Origin: Lachnospiraceae bacterium
Lineage (GTDB): Bacteria > Bacillota > Clostridia > Lachnospirales > Lachnospiraceae
Length of the DNA: 64,000 bases
NCBI GenBank assembly: GCA_015057365.1
Contig: SVEN01000002.1
Span: 62,001-126,000, forward strand
Reading direction: 5' to 3'
This document shows, one piece after another, positions 63,700-64,000 of the stretch. Position 1 is the first letter of the stretch. Each line of letters opens with the position of its first letter. The notes below the pieces were generated by a model that worked only from the letters and a program-made list of their open reading frames with translations, was not told the origin of the DNA and made no database searches. The translations under genes and the position numbers were made by a program.

Positions 63700-64000
63700 T
63701 TACTCTATCATCGGCGTTCCGTCCGGTGCATATACCCGGAACGGATATAGATATTCCATCTCCTCATAGCCTACTTCTGCCACTCTATCCTCCGACATAC
63801 TCCAACCGGTCACATACTCTTCATGGATATAACCGTATTGATCCACCGCCCGTATATAAAAATCAAAGCATTCTCCTTCTTTAGCCGGATAACTTTTATC
63901 CAGCACTATCGCGCCGTTCACCAAAGGAATCTCCTCGATTATAGTATTATCTTTCTTCACGTAAAGGGTCGTGTCATGGAATTGTTCCAAATAGCCGTCC
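63700..64000 (-). CDS. C-terminal part of a protein of unknown function (cut by window edge)
   Basis: The minus-strand frame is open from the right edge to TAG-type stop at 63700, giving about 99 codons. The visible end (EQFHDTTLYVKKDN, DFYIRAVDQYGYIHEEYVTGW, YPFRVYAPDGTPMIE) reads as a beta-rich, secreted-type C-terminal domain. I do not recognise it, and the true start lies outside the window. Confidence 0.55.
   Translation of the reverse strand, partial: DGYLEQFHDTTLYVKKDNTIIEEIPLVNGAIVLDKSYPAKEGECFDFYIRAVDQYGYIHEEYVTGWSMSEDRVAEVGYEEMEYLYPFRVYAPDGTPMIE

Noticed and set aside
1-64000. CRISPR arrays, rRNA, transposases, prophage
   Set aside because: I looked for regularly spaced direct repeats, conserved rRNA segments, DDE-type or phage proteins and found none.

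Overview
The window looks like chromosome of an anaerobic Gram-positive Firmicute of the class Clostridia, most likely a gut Lachnospiraceae relative. The reasons are strong AGGAGG-type ribosome binding sites, consensus -35/-10 promoters with 17-base spacers, lipoproteins with Thr/Pro-rich linkers, [FeFe]-hydrogenase maturases, a spore photoproduct lyase homologue, and a secreted xylanase with Asn-rich linkers. I see no phage, no insertion sequence with a transposase, no rRNA and no CRISPR array. Species-level assignment is not possible from the sequence alone.

Layout. 1-7 kb (minus strand): truncated ftsK/spoIIIE gene, uppP, a two-gene heterodimeric ABC exporter preceded by a 33-codon leader ORF and overlapping hairpins, and a secreted CE1-like esterase. 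7-10 kb: TepA-like protease and a modular GH10 xylanase. 10-17 kb: metY, a LysR regulator, an M16 peptidase, a small unknown gene, a long inverted-repeat element, and pnp with a structured leader. 17.2-17.6 kb: a probable type I toxin-antitoxin locus. 17.6-19 kb: TetR regulator plus flavodoxin-like reductase with two operator palindromes. 19-24 kb: an ABC-2 transporter pair and a run of small membrane or lipoprotein genes of unknown function.

24-28 kb is a hexuronate module (kdgK divergent from a LacI regulator and uxaC, with a cre-like operator at the kdgK start site). pyrBI follows. 29-37 kb (minus strand) holds a repeat-containing lipoprotein, rpsO, an HD-GYP protein, then secG, rnr and smpB (RNA decay and trans-translation), and gpmI. 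37-45 kb (plus strand) holds a nucleosidase/spore-photoproduct-lyase fusion with an overlapping SDR gene, the trkA-trkH potassium uptake pair, a CotH-like lipoprotein and tRNA-Leu(CAA).

45-51 kb contains a deoxyinosine-type DNA glycosylase, a D-2-hydroxyacid dehydrogenase and the complete hydE-hydG-hydF maturation set. 51-64 kb contains comFB, lepB, an AI-2E family permease, a TraX-family protein, a DUF4867-like gene, aspartate kinase, a HAD-like/GNAT fusion, then a minus-strand run (ygiQ-type radical SAM, yqeG, aroK, aroQ, efp), a Gfo/Idh oxidoreductase, an aquaporin and a gene cut by the right edge.

The most interesting items are the unlisted small toxin/antisense RNA pair at 17.2-17.6 kb, the leader-peptide and hairpin arrangement before the ABC exporter, the nucleosidase-SPL-SDR unit, and intergenic palindromic elements (one about 190 bases long at 14.8 kb, and shorter GC-rich ones sharing a 19-base core at 10.3 and 35.1 kb).
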